A stretch of DNA of 64,000 bases from JBLNBQ01 sp050260095 (GTDB lineage: Bacteria > Bacillota > UBA5301 > DYFA01). The notes under the pieces were generated by a model that saw only the letters and a program-made list of their open reading frames with translations, was not told the DNA's origin and ran no database searches. The DNA lies in the NCBI GenBank assembly GCA_050260095.1, contig JBLNBQ010000142.1, positions 10,729-74,728 of the forward strand, given 5' to 3'. Made by a program: the position numbers and the translations under genes. Shown here piece after piece: positions 62,920 to 64,000 of the stretch. Positions within the stretch are counted from its first letter, which is position 1; every line of letters starts with the position of its first letter.

Positions 62920-62938
62920 CAGCCCGCAAGGGCAAGGT

Positions 62939-63973
62939 ATGGCCGAAAAGGAGAACGAAAAAGGAAAAGCCCTCGAACTGGCGATTCTCCAGATCGAGAA
63001 GCAGTTCGGCAAGGGTTCCATCATGCGGCTGGGCGAGGAGAGCGCCCGCCTGAACGTCGACGTCATCCCGACTGGGGCGATCTCGCTCGATTGGGCGCTG
63101 GGAGTCGGTGGGGTGCCGCGCGGCCGGGTGATCGAGATCTACGGCCCCGAGTCTTCGGGCAAGACCACCGTGGCGCTGCACATCGTGGCCGAGGCCCAGA
63201 AGACCGGCGGCATCGCCGCCTTCATCGACGCCGAGCACGCCTTTCCCACCGAATACGCGCGTAACCTCGGCGTCAACCTCGACGACCTCCTTGTCTCGCA
63301 ACCCGACACGGGGGAGCAGGCCCTGGAGATCGCCGAAGCTCTGGTGCGCAGCGGCGCCATCGACGTCGTGGTGGTCGACTCGGTCGCTGCGCTGGTGCCC
63401 CGGGCCGAACTCGAGGGCGAGATGGGCGACGCGCACGTGGGCCTGCAGGCCCGGCTCATGTCGCAGGCCCTGCGCAAGCTCTGCGGTGCGATCGCCAAGT
63501 CGAAGACCTGCGCCATCTTCATCAACCAGCTGCGGGAGAAGGTTGGCGTGATGTTCGGCAACCCCGAGACGACGCCGGGCGGCCGGGCCCTCAAGTTCTA
63601 CGCCTCCGTCCGGATGGACGTGCGCAAGATCGAGACGCTCAAGAGCGGCAACGACATCATCGGGAGCCGCACCCGGGTCAAGGTGGTCAAGAACAAAGTC
63701 GCTCCGCCTTTCCGGGAAGCGGAGTTCGACATCATGTACGGGACGGGCATCTCGCGGGAAGGTTCGGTCCTGGACCTCTCCACCGACCTGGGCCTGCTCA
63801 CCAAGGTCGGCACCTGGTTCTCCTACGGCGATCTCCGGCTCGGACAAGGCCGGGAGAACGCCAAGGAGTTCCTCCGCCAGAACCCGGCCACCTTCGAGGA
63901 ACTCAGAGGAAAGATCATGGAGCGTCTCCGCGCGACGAAGGCTGCGGCGGAAAAGCCGGGCAGCGAGGCCTGA
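62939..63973 (+). CDS. recA: Recombinase RecA
   Basis: Homologous-recombination strand-exchange ATPase and LexA coprotease. It is 344 aa and complete. It contains IEKQFGKGSIMRLGE, Walker A GPESSGKTT near residue 72, Walker B VVVVDSVAALVP near residue 146 and loop L2 region GVMFGNPETTPGG near residue 203. The adenine-contact segment reads DAEHAFPTEYA where RecA normally has DAEHALDPxYA. ATG at 62939. No LexA-type box or separate promoter is visible in the 19-bp gap after thpR. The window ends 27 bp after the stop. Confidence 0.97.
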   Translation: MAEKENEKGKALELAILQIEKQFGKGSIMRLGEESARLNVDVIPTGAISLDWALGVGGVPRGRVIEIYGPESSGKTTVALHIVAEAQKTGGIAAFIDAEHAFPTEYARNLGVNLDDLLVSQPDTGEQALEIAEALVRSGAIDVVVVDSVAALVPRAELEGEMGDAHVGLQARLMSQALRKLCGAIAKSKTCAIFINQLREKVGVMFGNPETTPGGRALKFYASVRMDVRKIETLKSGNDIIGSRTRVKVVKNKVAPPFREAEFDIMYGTGISREGSVLDLSTDLGLLTKVGTWFSYGDLRLGQGRENAKEFLRQNPATFEELRGKIMERLRATKAAAEKPGSEA

Positions 63974-64000
63974 TGGCGCCGCTCAGCAGCCACCAAGCGT

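Overview
The window is a gene-dense, very GC-rich chromosomal segment from a Gram-positive, probably endospore-forming Bacillota (Firmicutes). The evidence is a Spo0A-type response regulator, RemA, PrpC/PrkC, RqcH, PurS/PurQ/PurL and PyrK/PyrD-B, and a gene order that follows the pyr-ylo-recA part of the Bacillus map. The GC content, frequent GTG/TTG starts, an actinobacterial-type integration host factor and an fhaA/fhaB/SEDS/PBP set suggest a deep high-GC lineage (of the Symbiobacterium / Thermaerobacter / Limnochorda / Moorella kind). The genus cannot be fixed from this sequence alone. I saw no insertion sequence, prophage, integrase, CRISPR array, rRNA or replication origin.

Layout. (1) 1-6.6 kb: the end of a pyrimidine operon, carA (cut by the window edge)-carB-pyrK-pyrD-pyrE, tightly coupled by overlapping stops and starts; pyrF is absent between pyrD and pyrE. 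(2) 6.7-9.7 kb: purE alone, then a GT2 glycosyltransferase and a GT-C membrane glycosyltransferase. (3) 9.7-21.3 kb: a sigma-A promoter, a ykkC-type (probably PRPP) riboswitch with an intrinsic terminator, and a ten-gene purine operon purB-C-S-Q-L-F-M-N-H-D. (4) 21.5-33.2 kb: the ylo-like block: rqcH (reverse), a secreted TPR protein, a P-type Ca2+-ATPase, yicC, mihF, remA, gmk, rpoZ, coaBC, priA. (5) 33.2-38.4 kb: def, fmt, a DUF116 protein, a membrane Zn-peptidase, rsmB and a divergent spo0A, closed by a bidirectional terminator shared with a convergent tRNA-Pro(CGG). (6) 38.7-47.9 kb: rlmN, two FHA genes, prpC, a SEDS gene, a class B PBP, prkC with PASTA repeats, rsgA and rpe. (7) 47.8-50.7 kb: a reverse-strand SNF2 helicase and partner gene whose 3' end overlaps rpe. 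(8) 50.9-54.0 kb: a polar amino-acid ABC transporter. (9) 54.0-64.0 kb: a HAD phosphatase, cobO, rimO, pgsA, an independently promoted pair (small membrane protein plus a short FtsH-like protease), cinA, a membrane metallophosphoesterase, thpR and recA.

How it works together. Regions 1 and 3 make UMP and IMP, both consuming PRPP, which probably also gates the pur operon through the riboswitch. Regions 4-6 couple translation and ribosome quality control (rqcH, def, fmt, rsmB, rlmN, rsgA), nucleoid and developmental regulation (mihF, remA, spo0A) and Ser/Thr-kinase control of peptidoglycan synthesis. The most unusual features are the mixed Bacillota/Actinobacteria layout around prpC-prkC and yicC-remA, the altered DNA-recognition helix of Spo0A, and the pair made of a FtsH-like protease without an ectodomain and an adjacent membrane-anchored protein.
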